A stretch of DNA of 64,000 bases, taken from contig NZ_JIAI01000011.1 in NCBI RefSeq assembly GCF_000620785.1, positions 248,001 to 312,000 on the forward strand, read 5' to 3'. Below the pieces are notes generated by a model that searched no databases, was not told where the DNA came from, and worked only from the letters and a program-made list of their open reading frames with translations. The stretch comes from Actinospineispora acaciae DSM 45401 (GTDB taxonomy: Bacteria; Actinomycetota; Actinomycetes; Mycobacteriales; Pseudonocardiaceae). The position numbers and the translations under genes were made by a program. Shown here piece by piece: positions 23,784 through 31,985 of this stretch; position 1 is the stretch's first letter; every line of letters starts with the position of its first letter.

Positions 23784-24206
23784 TCACTCTCGTGGTGTTC
23801 CGTTGCCACCGGCCTCATCGGTCCGTGCGCGCAATAGGTCGCGGATCTCGGTGAGCAGCTCGACGTCGGTGGGTGCGGCCGGCGCGGTCTCCTCGCCGCG
23901 CCTGCGCCGCTCCTGGAGCTTGCGCAGCGGCATCACGATGGCGAAGTAGACGACGGCGGCCACCACGATGAAGTTGAGCGCGGCGGTGATCAGCGCCGCG
24001 ACGTCGATGAACGTGGTCGACTTGCCCGCCACCAGCTCGACTCCGAGGCCAGGGCTGGTCGGCGGCGTCACCGCGTTGAGCAACGGCTTGATGATCCGGT
24101 CGGTGAACGCGGTGACGATCGAGCCGAACGCCGCGCCCATCACCACGGCGACGGACAGGTCGATCACGTTGCCGCGCAACAGGAAGTCTCGGAAACCCTT
24201 CAGCAT
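23784..24206 (-). CDS. mscL: Large-conductance mechanosensitive channel MscL
   Basis: The 140-residue protein starts MLKGFRDFLLRGNVIDLSVAVVMGAAFG, the conserved first helix that lines the pore, and has a second helix at about 70-92 before a charged C-terminal bundle. It opens at high membrane tension to release solutes. ATG at 24206 is preceded by AAGGAG on the minus strand, so the upstream in-frame extension is rejected. Synteny with mycobacteria agrees. Confidence 0.95.
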   Translation of the reverse strand: MLKGFRDFLLRGNVIDLSVAVVMGAAFGSIVTAFTDRIIKPLLNAVTPPTSPGLGVELVAGKSTTFIDVAALITAALNFIVVAAVVYFAIVMPLRKLQERRRRGEETAPAAPTDVELLTEIRDLLRARTDEAGGNGTPRE

Positions 24207-24248
24207 GGTGCTCCTTCTGCCGTCTTGGCGATCGAAGATCACGAAGTT

Positions 24249-24926
24249 TCAGCGGAGCGTAATCGTCACCTCCTGGCTGAGCGTCGCCGCGGCCAGCTTC
24301 GGCGCCACCGCGCGAGGCACCGCCACCAGGACGAGGCGGCCCCGACCACCGGGTTTCGCCTCGGCCGGCAACACGGTGAGGACCACGGCGGCCGACACCA
24401 GCACGGTCGGCTGGTCGGACCGTGCGCCGGCGGTGACCACGTCCACCAGCCGGCCCGGTGCGAGCAGGGCTGCCACGTCGGCGTCGGCGAGCCGGATAGG
24501 CACGCCGGCCGCGTCGAAGCCGGGGCTCGCGCGCTTGGCCAGCTCGGGGCCGGCCAACCGCACGGTGGTCAGTGGCTCGCCGGTGTTGGCGGCCCCGGCC
24601 AGCACCCGCCCGTCCACCTCGGCAAGCGTGGTGAGTGCTCCCGCCGGGATGAGTTCGGGCGGCCAGGCACGGACCTGCACGTCGGCCGCGTGGACCGTGC
24701 TTCCCGGAGCGAGTTCGCGCACGGCGACCACCACGGGTGCCGCGCTGGACACCGCGCCCGGCCCGCGCACCGCGAGCACCAACGCGGTCAGCACGAGCAA
24801 CCCGGCGACCACTCGCCGGGCCAGCACCGTGCGGCGCCACCCCAGTCCCCGGCCCAGCTCGGCCACGCGCCCGGAGCGCAGCCAACCGAGAGGGCCGGGC
24901 GGATGTCTTCCTCGTGTGTCGTTCAC
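24249..24926 (-). CDS. SAF-domain membrane-anchored protein (CpaB/RcpC-like)
   Basis: The 225-residue protein has one helix (about 36-54) and then a SAF domain (VVVAVRELAPGSTVHAADVQVRAWP, then GRVLAGAANTGEPLT). Such domains occur in pilus assembly protein CpaB, but no pilus gene is near. It probably sits outside the cell and may bind peptidoglycan or another envelope polymer. The GTG start at 24926 lacks a strong ribosome site, so the start is uncertain. It lies just upstream of mscL on the same strand. Confidence 0.75.
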   Translation of the reverse strand: MNDTRGRHPPGPLGWLRSGRVAELGRGLGWRRTVLARRVVAGLLVLTALVLAVRGPGAVSSAAPVVVAVRELAPGSTVHAADVQVRAWPPELIPAGALTTLAEVDGRVLAGAANTGEPLTTVRLAGPELAKRASPGFDAAGVPIRLADADVAALLAPGRLVDVVTAGARSDQPTVLVSAAVVLTVLPAEAKPGGRGRLVLVAVPRAVAPKLAAATLSQEVTITLR

Positions 24927-24979
24927 GCGGACGAAGCTAGGCGGCGACGAGCTTCCGTGGGCGCGCCTTGCTGGCCCGC

Positions 24980-25027
24980 TGTGGATAACTCACGGGTAGG
25001 TGCCGAAATGGGGCCGCCTGTGGATAA
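24980..25027. promoter_or_regulatory. Two DnaA-box-like sites (TGTGGATAACTC)
   Basis: TGTGGATAACTC occurs at 24980-24991 and 25019-25030. The first nine bases are an exact DnaA box (TTATCCACA on the opposite strand). The sites have the same orientation and are 39 bp apart, in the intergenic space between the SAF-domain and FmdB-type genes. They may regulate a gene or titrate DnaA. An origin is unlikely since no dnaA or dnaN is nearby. Confidence 0.5.
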
Positions 25028-25094
25028 CTCGGGCGACCGCGCCACCGGCCACGGCAGGATGGAGCATCCTGAGCGTGCCGACGGGCCTGCCTGG

Positions 25095-25454
25095 TCAGGA
25101 GGCCTTGGCGGCGCCCGCTTTCGAGCCCGAGGAGGAGGACCCCGATGACGAGCTGGACGACGAGCTCGACGATGACGACGAGGAATCCGATGAACTCGAC
25201 GAACTGGACGACTTCGAGTCCGAAGACGTGGAGTCCGACTTGGCCTCCGACGACGACCCGGCGGACACGCCCGAGCCCGAGCGGCTGTCCGTCCGGTAGA
25301 AGCCGCTCCCCTTGAACACGATGCCGACCGAGGAGAACACCTTGCGCACCCGGCCCGCGCACTCGGGGCACTCGGTCAGCGTGGCGTCCGTGAATGCCTG
25401 CACGGCCTCGAAACGATGTCCGCAGGCCGTACACGCGTATTGATAGGTCGGCAC
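25095..25454 (-). CDS. FmdB-type zinc-ribbon protein with Ser-rich tail, Ruc-like
   Basis: The 119-residue protein has a zinc ribbon (CTACGHRF near 8-15, CPECAG near 30-35), a short KVFSSVGIVFKGSGFYRTD segment and a 60-residue Ser/Lys/Gly tail. The mycobacterial orthologue at this position, Rv0991c (Ruc), is described as a redox-regulated, partly disordered chaperone. GTG at 25454 follows GGAGGT on the minus strand. The serine tract creates a spurious acidic ORF on the other strand. Confidence 0.85.
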   Translation of the reverse strand: MPTYQYACTACGHRFEAVQAFTDATLTECPECAGRVRKVFSSVGIVFKGSGFYRTDSRSGSGVSAGSSSEAKSDSTSSDSKSSSSSSSSDSSSSSSSSSSSSSSGSSSSGSKAGAAKAS

Positions 25455-25525
25455 CGCTCTACCTCCGCACCTGACACTCATCCTGGGCCACTCGTATCTG
25501 GCACTCGTGCCCCTTGAGTGCCAGT

Positions 25526-26158
25526 CTAGCTCAGCGGCAGCGGGCGCAGGCCGCAGTGTGGCGTAAGCACACCGGTCATGAGTACGTCGTGCCGCTCCAC
25601 GGGCAGCGCGTCGACCACCTCGGCGTCCCTGAGCACGGTGACCAGCGGGGTGCCCGGGTGGGCCAGCGGGAGCGAACGGTCGTACCAGCCCGCGCCTCGG
25701 CCCAGGCGCACGCCCCGCCGATCCACCGCGAGCGCCGGGATCAGGACCAGGTCGGCCATCGCGATCGCGGCCGGGCCCCAGTGCGGCCCGGCCGGCTGGC
25801 GTAGCCCGTACGGGCCGGTGACCAGCGAGGAAGGACCTTGGTACGGCGCCCAGTCCAATGGGGCGGTGGTGGAGGGTGCGTCGGCGCCGTCGGTCGGGAT
25901 CACCGGGAGCAGGACGTCGCGCCCGGCCTCACGAAGGGCGTCGAGCATCGCCAGCGAGCCGGGCTCCCGGCCGAACGGCAAGTAGCAGCAGACCGGAGAG
26001 GAGGTGCCGCCCATGGTGACCGAGTGAGCGGCCCGTGCCGAGGCGACGACCCCGGCCGCGAGCGACCGGGCCTCGGTGGCGTGCAGTTCGGCCGGCAACG
26101 CGCGCCGCCGGGCTAGCAGCAGCGCACGCCATTCGGCCTTGGTACGCGGCGTATTCAT
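25526..26158 (-). CDS. 5-formyltetrahydrofolate cyclo-ligase
   Basis: The 210-residue enzyme converts 5-formyl-THF to 5,10-methenyl-THF using ATP. PFGREPGSLAML, LIPALAVDRRGVRLGRGAGWYDR (ATP-binding GxGxGxYD) and the C-terminal LPVERHDVLMTGVLTP are family motifs. It diverges from galU, with a 309-base gap that contains tandem repeats. Confidence 0.93.
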   Translation of the reverse strand: MNTPRTKAEWRALLLARRRALPAELHATEARSLAAGVVASARAAHSVTMGGTSSPVCCYLPFGREPGSLAMLDALREAGRDVLLPVIPTDGADAPSTTAPLDWAPYQGPSSLVTGPYGLRQPAGPHWGPAAIAMADLVLIPALAVDRRGVRLGRGAGWYDRSLPLAHPGTPLVTVLRDAEVVDALPVERHDVLMTGVLTPHCGLRPLPLS

Positions 26159-26467
26159 CTGGGTCCGGACGGCTCGGTTGGGTCGGTCGGGGCCTCGGTC
26201 GGTCGGAGCCTGGCCACTATGACCAGGCTACCGGCGGCCGGGCAGCATCGGCCCTGGACGCGGGCGCTTCGGTGCCGCGCCGCCTGGTTGGTGCCGCCTG
26301 GTTGGTGTCCGCGCGGTTGGTCGCGGTTGGTGCTGGGCGGTTGGCACTGCGCGGTTGGCACTGCGCGGTTGGCACTGCGCGGTTGGCACTGCGCGGACGT
26401 GGTGTTTCGCCGGCGCTTCGCGCGGTGTGCGGCCCGCCGGGGCCTCGCGCGGCTAGGCTCGCCGACC
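26159..26467. repeat. Divergent promoter region with a 14-bp tandem repeat
   Basis: GGTTGGCACTGCGC is repeated four times without mismatch at 26339-26394. Degenerate copies containing GGTTGG extend back to about 26276. The block lies between the cyclo-ligase and galU genes and about 75 bases before the galU ATG. It may be a protein-binding array, or a slippage-prone tract that alters promoter spacing. No separate gene is seen. Confidence 0.75.
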
Positions 26468-27379
26468 ATGCAGGTATCCCGACCGTTTCGAACCGCGATC
26501 GTCCCGGCCGCCGGCATGGGGACCCGATTCCTGCCGACGACCAAGACCGTACCCAAAGAGTTGCTTCCGGTAGTGGACACGCCGGGCATCGAGATGGTCG
26601 CCGCGGAGGCGGCCGACGCGGGGGCGAGCAGACTGCTCATCGTCACCGCACCGGGTAAGGACGCGGTCGTCGCGCACTTCGAACCACAACCCGAGCTCGA
26701 GTCCACGCTGGCCGCGCGCGGCAAGGAGGCGCTGGCGGCCAAGGTCCGCCGGGCGGCCGAGCTGATCGAGGTGGCCACCGTGACCCAGGACGAGCCGAAG
26801 GGGCTCGGGCACGCCGTGGGTTGCGCCGGCGACGCGCTGGCCGCCGACGAGGAGGCCGTCGCGGTGCTGCTGCCCGACGACCTGGTGCTGCCCTCCGGCG
26901 TCCTGACCAGGATGGCAGAGGTGCGCGCCCGGCACGGCGGGAGCGTGCTCTGCGCCTTCGACGTGCCGAGGGAGCAGATCAGCGCGTACGGCGTGTTCGA
27001 CGTGGAGGACACGGCCGACCCCGACGTGAAGCGCGTCAAGGACATGGTGGAGAAGCCGCCGGCCGACAAGGCTCCGTCCACCTACGCCACGGCCGGCAGG
27101 TACCTGCTGGACCGGGAGATCTTCGACGCGCTCAAGAGGATCACCCCGGGGGCCGGCGGCGAGCTGCAGCTGACCGACGCGGTCGCGCTGTTGATCGCCG
27201 AGGGCCACCCCGTGCACGTGGTGGTCCACCGGGGTGGACGGCACGACCTGGGTAACCCGGCCGGGTATGCGCGGGCGTTCGTCGACTTCGCGTTGGCGCA
27301 CCCTGACTACGGCCCTGCGCTGCATAACTGGTTGGCCGAGCGGCTGACCTGGACCGGATCGGGTGTGCGGGGGGCGTGA
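26468..27379 (+). CDS. galU: UTP-glucose-1-phosphate uridylyltransferase
   Basis: The 303-residue enzyme makes UDP-glucose. FRTAIVPAAGMGTRFLPTTKTVPKELLP (about 6-33) is the nucleotide-binding signature; DEPKGLGHAVGCA, LLPDDLVL and KDMVEKP match GalU. ATG at 26468 gives standard length and follows a plausible leader; a longer in-frame extension runs through the tandem repeats and is rejected. It heads the galU-glp-rimJ-glpR group. Confidence 0.95.
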   Translation: MQVSRPFRTAIVPAAGMGTRFLPTTKTVPKELLPVVDTPGIEMVAAEAADAGASRLLIVTAPGKDAVVAHFEPQPELESTLAARGKEALAAKVRRAAELIEVATVTQDEPKGLGHAVGCAGDALAADEEAVAVLLPDDLVLPSGVLTRMAEVRARHGGSVLCAFDVPREQISAYGVFDVEDTADPDVKRVKDMVEKPPADKAPSTYATAGRYLLDREIFDALKRITPGAGGELQLTDAVALLIAEGHPVHVVVHRGGRHDLGNPAGYARAFVDFALAHPDYGPALHNWLAERLTWTGSGVRGA

Positions 27380-27436
27380 CATTGATGGGTGGCGAGCCGT
27401 TACGCAAGATGTGATACCGAGAGGGAGACCTGGGGC

Positions 27437-28663
27437 GTGAGATCTGTCGACGAGCAGCTCGCGCGTGTGCTGGACACCGCTGTCCGGCCGGCCCCGGTCC
27501 GGGTTGCGATCGCCGACGCGCAGGGGATGCTCTGCGCGGAGGAGGTCGTGGCCCAGCGCGCGCTGCCCGGGTTCGACCAGGCCGCGGTGGACGGCTACGC
27601 GGTGCGCAGCGTCGACCTCTCCGGCGCGGGCCCGGACCATCCGGTGACCCTCCCGGTGGTCGGGGAGATCCCGGCCGGTTCCCGTCAGCCGCATCGGTTG
27701 CAGCCCGGGCAGGCGGTGCGGCTGGTCACCGGCGCGCCGCTGCCCACGTTGGCCGACGCGGTGGTGCCGGTCGCGGACACGGACGGTCACCCCGCGCACG
27801 TCTCGATCTTCCGGGCGGTGCCGTCGGCGGCATTCGTACGGCGGATCGGCGAGGACGTCCAGCCCGGCGACATGGCGGTCAGGCGCGGTTCGGTCATTGC
27901 CGCCGCACAGGTCGGGTTGCTCGCGGCGGTCGGGCGCGACCGCGTCCTGGTGCACCCCCGCCCCCGGCTGTCGGTGCTCTCGGTGGGCGACGAGCTGGTC
28001 GACGTGGCCCGCAACCCGGGCGCGGGCGAGGTGTACGACGTCAACTCCTACGCGCTGGCCGCCGCCGCCCGCGACGCCGGCGCCGACGCGGTCCGGGTCG
28101 GGCTGGTGCCCAGGGAGACGCTGCGGCTGCGCGGCGCCGTCGAGGACTACCTGTCCAACAGCGAGGTTTTGGTGATCTCCGGCGGGGTCGGCGGCGCCGC
28201 CGGCGAGCAGGTGCTGGACGCGCTCGGGGCGCTCGGCGAGGTGGACGGCACCCGGGTGGCCATGCACCCCGGCTCGATGCAGGGCTTCGGCCGGCTCGGC
28301 CCGCACAAGGTGCCGACGTTCCTGCTCCCGGCCAACCCGGTCAGCGCGCTGGTGGTGTTCGAGGTGCTGGTGCGCCCGCTGATCCGGACCACGCTGGGCC
28401 GCAACGACCCGAGGCGGCGGCGGATCTCGGCGCGGTTGTTATCCCCGCTCGCGTCCGTGCCCGGCCGGCGGGGGTACCTGCGCGGGCGGCTGCTGCGCGA
28501 GGAGGCCACCGGGGAGTACCTGGTGCAACCGCTCGGCGGATCGGGGACGCAGCTGCTCTCCGCGCTGGCCGAGGCGAACTGCCTGATCGAGCTCGCCGAG
28601 CACGTCACCGAGGTGACGGTGGGCGAGCAGGTCACCGTGGCGTTCCTGGCGCCGCGCGGATGA
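27437..28663 (+). CDS. glp: Gephyrin-like molybdotransferase Glp (MoeA family)
   Basis: The 408-residue protein has the MoeA fold: PGFDQAAVDGYAVRSVD (about 47-63), LSVLSVGDELVD (about 181-192), EVLVISGGVGGAAGEQVLDAL and the C-terminal domain IV. MoeA inserts molybdate into molybdopterin. Its gene order, galU-glp-rimJ-glpR, matches the actinobacterial Glp that was shown in corynebacteria to bind FtsZ and the membrane receptor GlpR, so a cell-division role is likely here too. The MGPTGxG-type loop of MoeA reads SGGVGGAA, so catalysis may differ. Confidence 0.88.
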   Translation: MRSVDEQLARVLDTAVRPAPVRVAIADAQGMLCAEEVVAQRALPGFDQAAVDGYAVRSVDLSGAGPDHPVTLPVVGEIPAGSRQPHRLQPGQAVRLVTGAPLPTLADAVVPVADTDGHPAHVSIFRAVPSAAFVRRIGEDVQPGDMAVRRGSVIAAAQVGLLAAVGRDRVLVHPRPRLSVLSVGDELVDVARNPGAGEVYDVNSYALAAAARDAGADAVRVGLVPRETLRLRGAVEDYLSNSEVLVISGGVGGAAGEQVLDALGALGEVDGTRVAMHPGSMQGFGRLGPHKVPTFLLPANPVSALVVFEVLVRPLIRTTLGRNDPRRRRISARLLSPLASVPGRRGYLRGRLLREEATGEYLVQPLGGSGTQLLSALAEANCLIELAEHVTEVTVGEQVTVAFLAPRG

Positions 28664-28697
28664 GCGATCGAGGAGCGGTGATGCGAGAGGGGTGTAG

Positions 28698-29372
28698 TTG
28701 AGCTCGGTGACGCACTTCTCCGATCCTGGGCGGCTCGGTAGGCATCCCGGCTGGCCGGCCACGCTCGACCGGCTCCGGGTGGCCGACGGCGGGGTGGTCG
28801 GGGTGCGGCCGGTGCGGCTGCGGGACGGCTCGGTGTGGGCCGCGATCCGATCCCGCGACGAGCGGCACCTGGCGCCCTGGGAACCGGACATGCCGGGGCT
28901 CTGGACACAGCGCAACACTACATCGGAGTGGCCGGCGCGGTGGAGCGCGCTGCGCGCGATCGGCCGGCGGGGGCTCGGGCTGCCGTTCGCGATCACGCTG
29001 GACGGGGAGTTCGTCGGGCAGGTCATGGTCGGCAACGTGGTACGTGACCCGTTGTGGTCGGGCTACGTGGGCTACTGGCTGGGCAGCCACGCCACCGGCC
29101 GGGGGGTGGCCACCGCCGCCGTCGCGCTCGTGGTGGACCACTGCTTCGGGCCGGTCGGGCTGCACCGGATCGAGGCGACGGTCCGCCCGGAGAACGCGGC
29201 CAGCCGCCGCGTGCTGGCCAAGCTGGGTTTCCGCGAGGAGGGCCTGTACCTGCGCTACCTCAATGTGGACGGCGCCTGGCGTGATCACATCTGCTACGCG
29301 CTGACCGTCGAGGAGCTGACGGTGAGCCTGGTCGAGCGGCTGGTCAGGGCGGGGCTCGCGCGGCGGCTCTGA
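28698..29372 (+). CDS. rimJ: GNAT acetyltransferase, RimJ-like
   Basis: The 224-residue protein has GVRPVRLRDGSVWAAIRSRD, a YVGYWLGSHATGRGVATAAV acetyl-CoA loop (about 117-136) and VRPENAASRRVLAKLGF, as in the RimJ/RimL family that acetylates N-termini of ribosomal and other proteins. The likely start is TTG 28698 with a GAGAGGGG site upstream. It lies 34 bases after glp and is probably in its operon. Confidence 0.85.
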   Translation: MSSVTHFSDPGRLGRHPGWPATLDRLRVADGGVVGVRPVRLRDGSVWAAIRSRDERHLAPWEPDMPGLWTQRNTTSEWPARWSALRAIGRRGLGLPFAITLDGEFVGQVMVGNVVRDPLWSGYVGYWLGSHATGRGVATAAVALVVDHCFGPVGLHRIEATVRPENAASRRVLAKLGFREEGLYLRYLNVDGAWRDHICYALTVEELTVSLVERLVRAGLARRL

Positions 29373-29510
29373 CGGCCGGGCGGCCGCCGACGCGTTGCGG
29401 GTTCCCGACGGCCGACGCGGTGATCCGGCGCGCCGGTCCGGCGCGTCGCCATGATCGCGACCTGATCGCTGGTTACCGTGAGCTACGCCTGTACGACCGG
29501 GGAGGCGCGT

Positions 29511-30473
29511 GTGCCCAGCTCGTTGCTGTTCGCTGGGCTGGTCGCAACCTGGCTGGCCGTGCTGGTGCCGATGGCCGCGCGCCGGCGCAAACCGGTGTCG
29601 CGGCCCAGTGATGCGGCGTTGTCCTGCCGGGTGCTGGAACGTCCCCGACGCCGCGGTCAGGAGGTGACCACGATGGACGGCGCCACGGACGGCCGTACCC
29701 CTTCCGGGGCGGCGCAACCGTGGGACCACCACGACGGGTCGGACGACCAACCGGCCACGCCCCGCTACCGGCACGGGCGCGGCGGGTTCGACCCGGAGGC
29801 GGCCGCGCTCGCCGCCCGAGCCCGCTACACGTTCAGGCAGCGCATGGTGCTCGGGCTCGTGCTCCTCGCGGTGGCGTCCGCGCTGGTCGCGGGCGGGCTG
29901 CGGCTGACCGAGGGCTGGCTCGTGCACGCCGGCGTCGACGTGTTCCTGGTCGGCTACCTGGTGTACCTGCGCCGCCAGGTGCGCATGGAGCAGGCCATCC
30001 GGGCCAGGCGCGCGGCCAGGCTCGCCGGCAGCCGCGCGCCGGCCGGCGCCCGGGGTTCCGAGGGCGCTCGGGCACGGCGCGGCCGGCCGGGCAAGCGGGG
30101 CATGACCGTCGCGGACGCGGTCGCCGCGCGCGACGCCGCCCGCCGCAACCAGACCGACCACGAGCTGGACGACCACGAGCTGGACAACCACGAACTGGAC
30201 GACCACGAGCTGGTGGACTACGACGAGGACGACTACGGGTTCGACGAACCGTCCGCACCGTCGGACGATGCCGACCTCGCCGACGACGACCTGACCGGCA
30301 ACCGCCCGGCCGGCGGGTCCGACGACAAGCCCGCACTGCCCCGGCTACGCCCGATGCCCCCGCCGGAGCGCCCCGACGGCACGGTCGTGCTCGAGCTCGA
30401 CGACGAGGACCCCGAGCTGCACGATCTCGACCATGAGCGGTACCGGGCGTACCGACGCGCGGCCGGCCAATGA
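29511..30473 (+). CDS. glpR: Gephyrin-like receptor GlpR / SepX-type membrane protein
   Basis: The 320-residue protein starts with a membrane helix (LLFAGLVATWLAVLVPMAARRR, 5-26). Two more helices at about 125-165 precede a charged cytoplasmic tail. The tail contains a short repeat, DDHELDNHELDDHEL, and ends in acidic segments. Position after glp-rimJ and topology match GlpR of corynebacteria and SepX of Streptomyces, which anchor division proteins. GTG at 29511 is preceded by GGAGGCG. A tRNA-Ala follows. Confidence 0.8.
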   Translation: MPSSLLFAGLVATWLAVLVPMAARRRKPVSRPSDAALSCRVLERPRRRGQEVTTMDGATDGRTPSGAAQPWDHHDGSDDQPATPRYRHGRGGFDPEAAALAARARYTFRQRMVLGLVLLAVASALVAGGLRLTEGWLVHAGVDVFLVGYLVYLRRQVRMEQAIRARRAARLAGSRAPAGARGSEGARARRGRPGKRGMTVADAVAARDAARRNQTDHELDDHELDNHELDDHELVDYDEDDYGFDEPSAPSDDADLADDDLTGNRPAGGSDDKPALPRLRPMPPPERPDGTVVLELDDEDPELHDLDHERYRAYRRAAGQ

Positions 30474-30525
30474 CCGGCTGATAAGCTCGCGTCCGCGCCT
30501 CGGCACACGCCGAGGATCACGCACT

Positions 30526-30598
30526 GGGGCTGTGGCGCAGTTGGTAGCGCGACTCGTTCGCATCGAGTAGGTCAGGGGTTCGATTCCCCTCAGCTCCA
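30526..30598 (+). tRNA. tRNA-Ala(CGC)
   Basis: The cloverleaf runs GGGGCTG to CAGCTCC plus A. The acceptor stem contains the G3-U70 wobble pair that marks alanine tRNAs. The anticodon arm is ACTCG-TTCGCAT-CGAGT with anticodon CGC. CCA is not encoded. Confidence 0.96.
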
Positions 30599-30614
30599 CC
30601 CTCTGGGTTGTCGT

Positions 30615-30673
30615 GTCCGCGGGAGAGCGCGGACCGGGTCGGGTTCATGATGTTGGGGGGTCGACCCCCCCAA
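30615..30673 (+). terminator. Two hairpins downstream of tRNA-Ala
   Basis: GTCCGCG (30615-30621) pairs with CGCGGAC (30628-30634). Then TTGGGGGG (30653-30660) pairs with CCCCCCCAA (30665-30673) around TCGA. Either could end tRNA transcription. The rest of the gap up to 30833 shows no gene. Confidence 0.6.
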
Positions 30674-30833
30674 GCCCCCCACGGTGCGAGCTTCTCCCGA
30701 CCCGGCGTTGTTCTGTTGGGCTTTGACCAGTATCGGTCTGACGTTGCTGGTCGGTCCGAATGCGCCTGGGACGGGTCGGGATCCTCGTATGGTGTGGCCG
30801 TTGGGTCGAGGGGCGGACGGGGGGACGCCGGTG

Positions 30834-31856
30834 ATGTCGGGCGGGCCTTCGGACCGGGCGGTGATACCTCCGACGGTGCTGGCGGGGGTCTTGGACGTCG
30901 GGCGCCGGGAGGGGCTGGCGGTGGCGTCGTGGTTGTCTGGGACCGGGCTTGATCCGGCTGTGCTCTATGCGCCCGGTGCGCGTGTGTCGTTGCGGCAGGC
31001 GCGGACGGTGCTGCGCCGCGCGCTCGCCGCGTTGCCGGGGCGGGCGCTGGGGATGGAGGTGGGGGAGCGGGACGCGCTGTTGTCGTTCGGCCTGCTCGGC
31101 GTGGCGATGCGGGCGTCGGGGACCGTGGGCGAGGGTCTCGGTCTTGCCGAGGAGCTGCACCAGGCTTCGGGCAGCCTGCTCGACGTGGAGCGTGAGGATC
31201 TTGGTAGTGGGATCGGGGTTCGGTTCTGGGAGCGGTGGCCGGACACGGGGCTGGTGGCGTTCCTGTGTGAAGAGGCGCTGGTCAGTACCGTGATGGTGAT
31301 CCGTTCGATGTTGGGCGACCCGACCTGGGCGCCGTTGCGGGTCGACCTGGCTTATCCGAGGCCTGCGTACGCCGCGCGCTACCACGACGCGTTCCGGTGC
31401 CCGCTCACGTTCCGGAGCGACGCGAACCGGATGGTCATCCCGGTTGCGTTGATGGAACGTCGGCTCCCGACCCAGCACGAGCCGACGCGGCTGGCGGCCA
31501 TCGAGGCCTGCCGGAACATGCTCGCCCCGGACGACCCGCCGTCCGATCTCGTCGCCTCGCTCGAGGCGCTGCTCGCCATGCACCTGCGGCGGCCGCTGAG
31601 CATGCGCGAGGTCGCCGACCGGTTGCACGTGACCGAGCGGACCCTGCACCGCCGGCTGGCCGAGTCCGGGGTGCGGTTCCGCGACGTCGCGGATCGTGTC
31701 CGCGAGCAGCGCGCGACGTCCCTGCTGCGTCACACGTCGGTGCCGGTCAGCGAGGTGGCGAGCGAGGTCGGGTTCGGCGACGGCCGCGAGTTCCGACGCG
31801 CCTACGTCCGGTGGACCGGTCGAACACCGTCGCAGGCGCGCGGCACTGGAGGCTAG
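30834..31856 (+). CDS. AraC-family transcriptional regulator
   Basis: The 340-residue protein has an N-terminal ligand-binding domain of the AraC-binding-2/OruR type (about 15-190) and a C-terminal double HTH (LSMREVADRLHVTERTLHRRL, then PVSEVASEVGFGDGREFRRAYVRWTGRTPSQAR). ATG 30834 is chosen because it begins shortly before the conserved domain; upstream in-frame starts exist. It precedes a carotenoid oxygenase gene on the same strand and probably activates it. Confidence 0.85.
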   Translation: MSGGPSDRAVIPPTVLAGVLDVGRREGLAVASWLSGTGLDPAVLYAPGARVSLRQARTVLRRALAALPGRALGMEVGERDALLSFGLLGVAMRASGTVGEGLGLAEELHQASGSLLDVEREDLGSGIGVRFWERWPDTGLVAFLCEEALVSTVMVIRSMLGDPTWAPLRVDLAYPRPAYAARYHDAFRCPLTFRSDANRMVIPVALMERRLPTQHEPTRLAAIEACRNMLAPDDPPSDLVASLEALLAMHLRRPLSMREVADRLHVTERTLHRRLAESGVRFRDVADRVREQRATSLLRHTSVPVSEVASEVGFGDGREFRRAYVRWTGRTPSQARGTGG

Positions 31857-31985
31857 AGCGCCACAGGCCCGTCTGGTTTGCCCCTCTCGATGTCCGCTCC
31901 GGCCCCTACATCGCCATGTGCGCCGGCTGTTGCATGGAGCCCGATACCGCACCACGGGCGCACAACCGCAACGAGAGGGAATCCG

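Noticed and set aside
24980..25030. Chromosomal origin of replication
   Set aside because: There are only two DnaA boxes, no AT-rich unwinding region, and no dnaA, dnaN or gyrase genes nearby.
25000..25299. Plus-strand ORF encoding a highly acidic Asp/Glu-rich protein
   Set aside because: It is the reverse complement of the Ser-rich tail of the FmdB-type gene; the acidity only mirrors serine codons, and the zinc-ribbon gene has motifs and a ribosome site.
26219..26467. In-frame N-terminal extension of galU through the tandem repeats
   Set aside because: The extension encodes repetitive Trp/Arg/Cys-rich sequence absent from GalU, and ATG 26468 starts the normal protein.
30526..30673. Mobile element inserted at tRNA-Ala
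   Set aside because: No integrase or attachment repeat follows; only hairpins and an AraC gene are seen.
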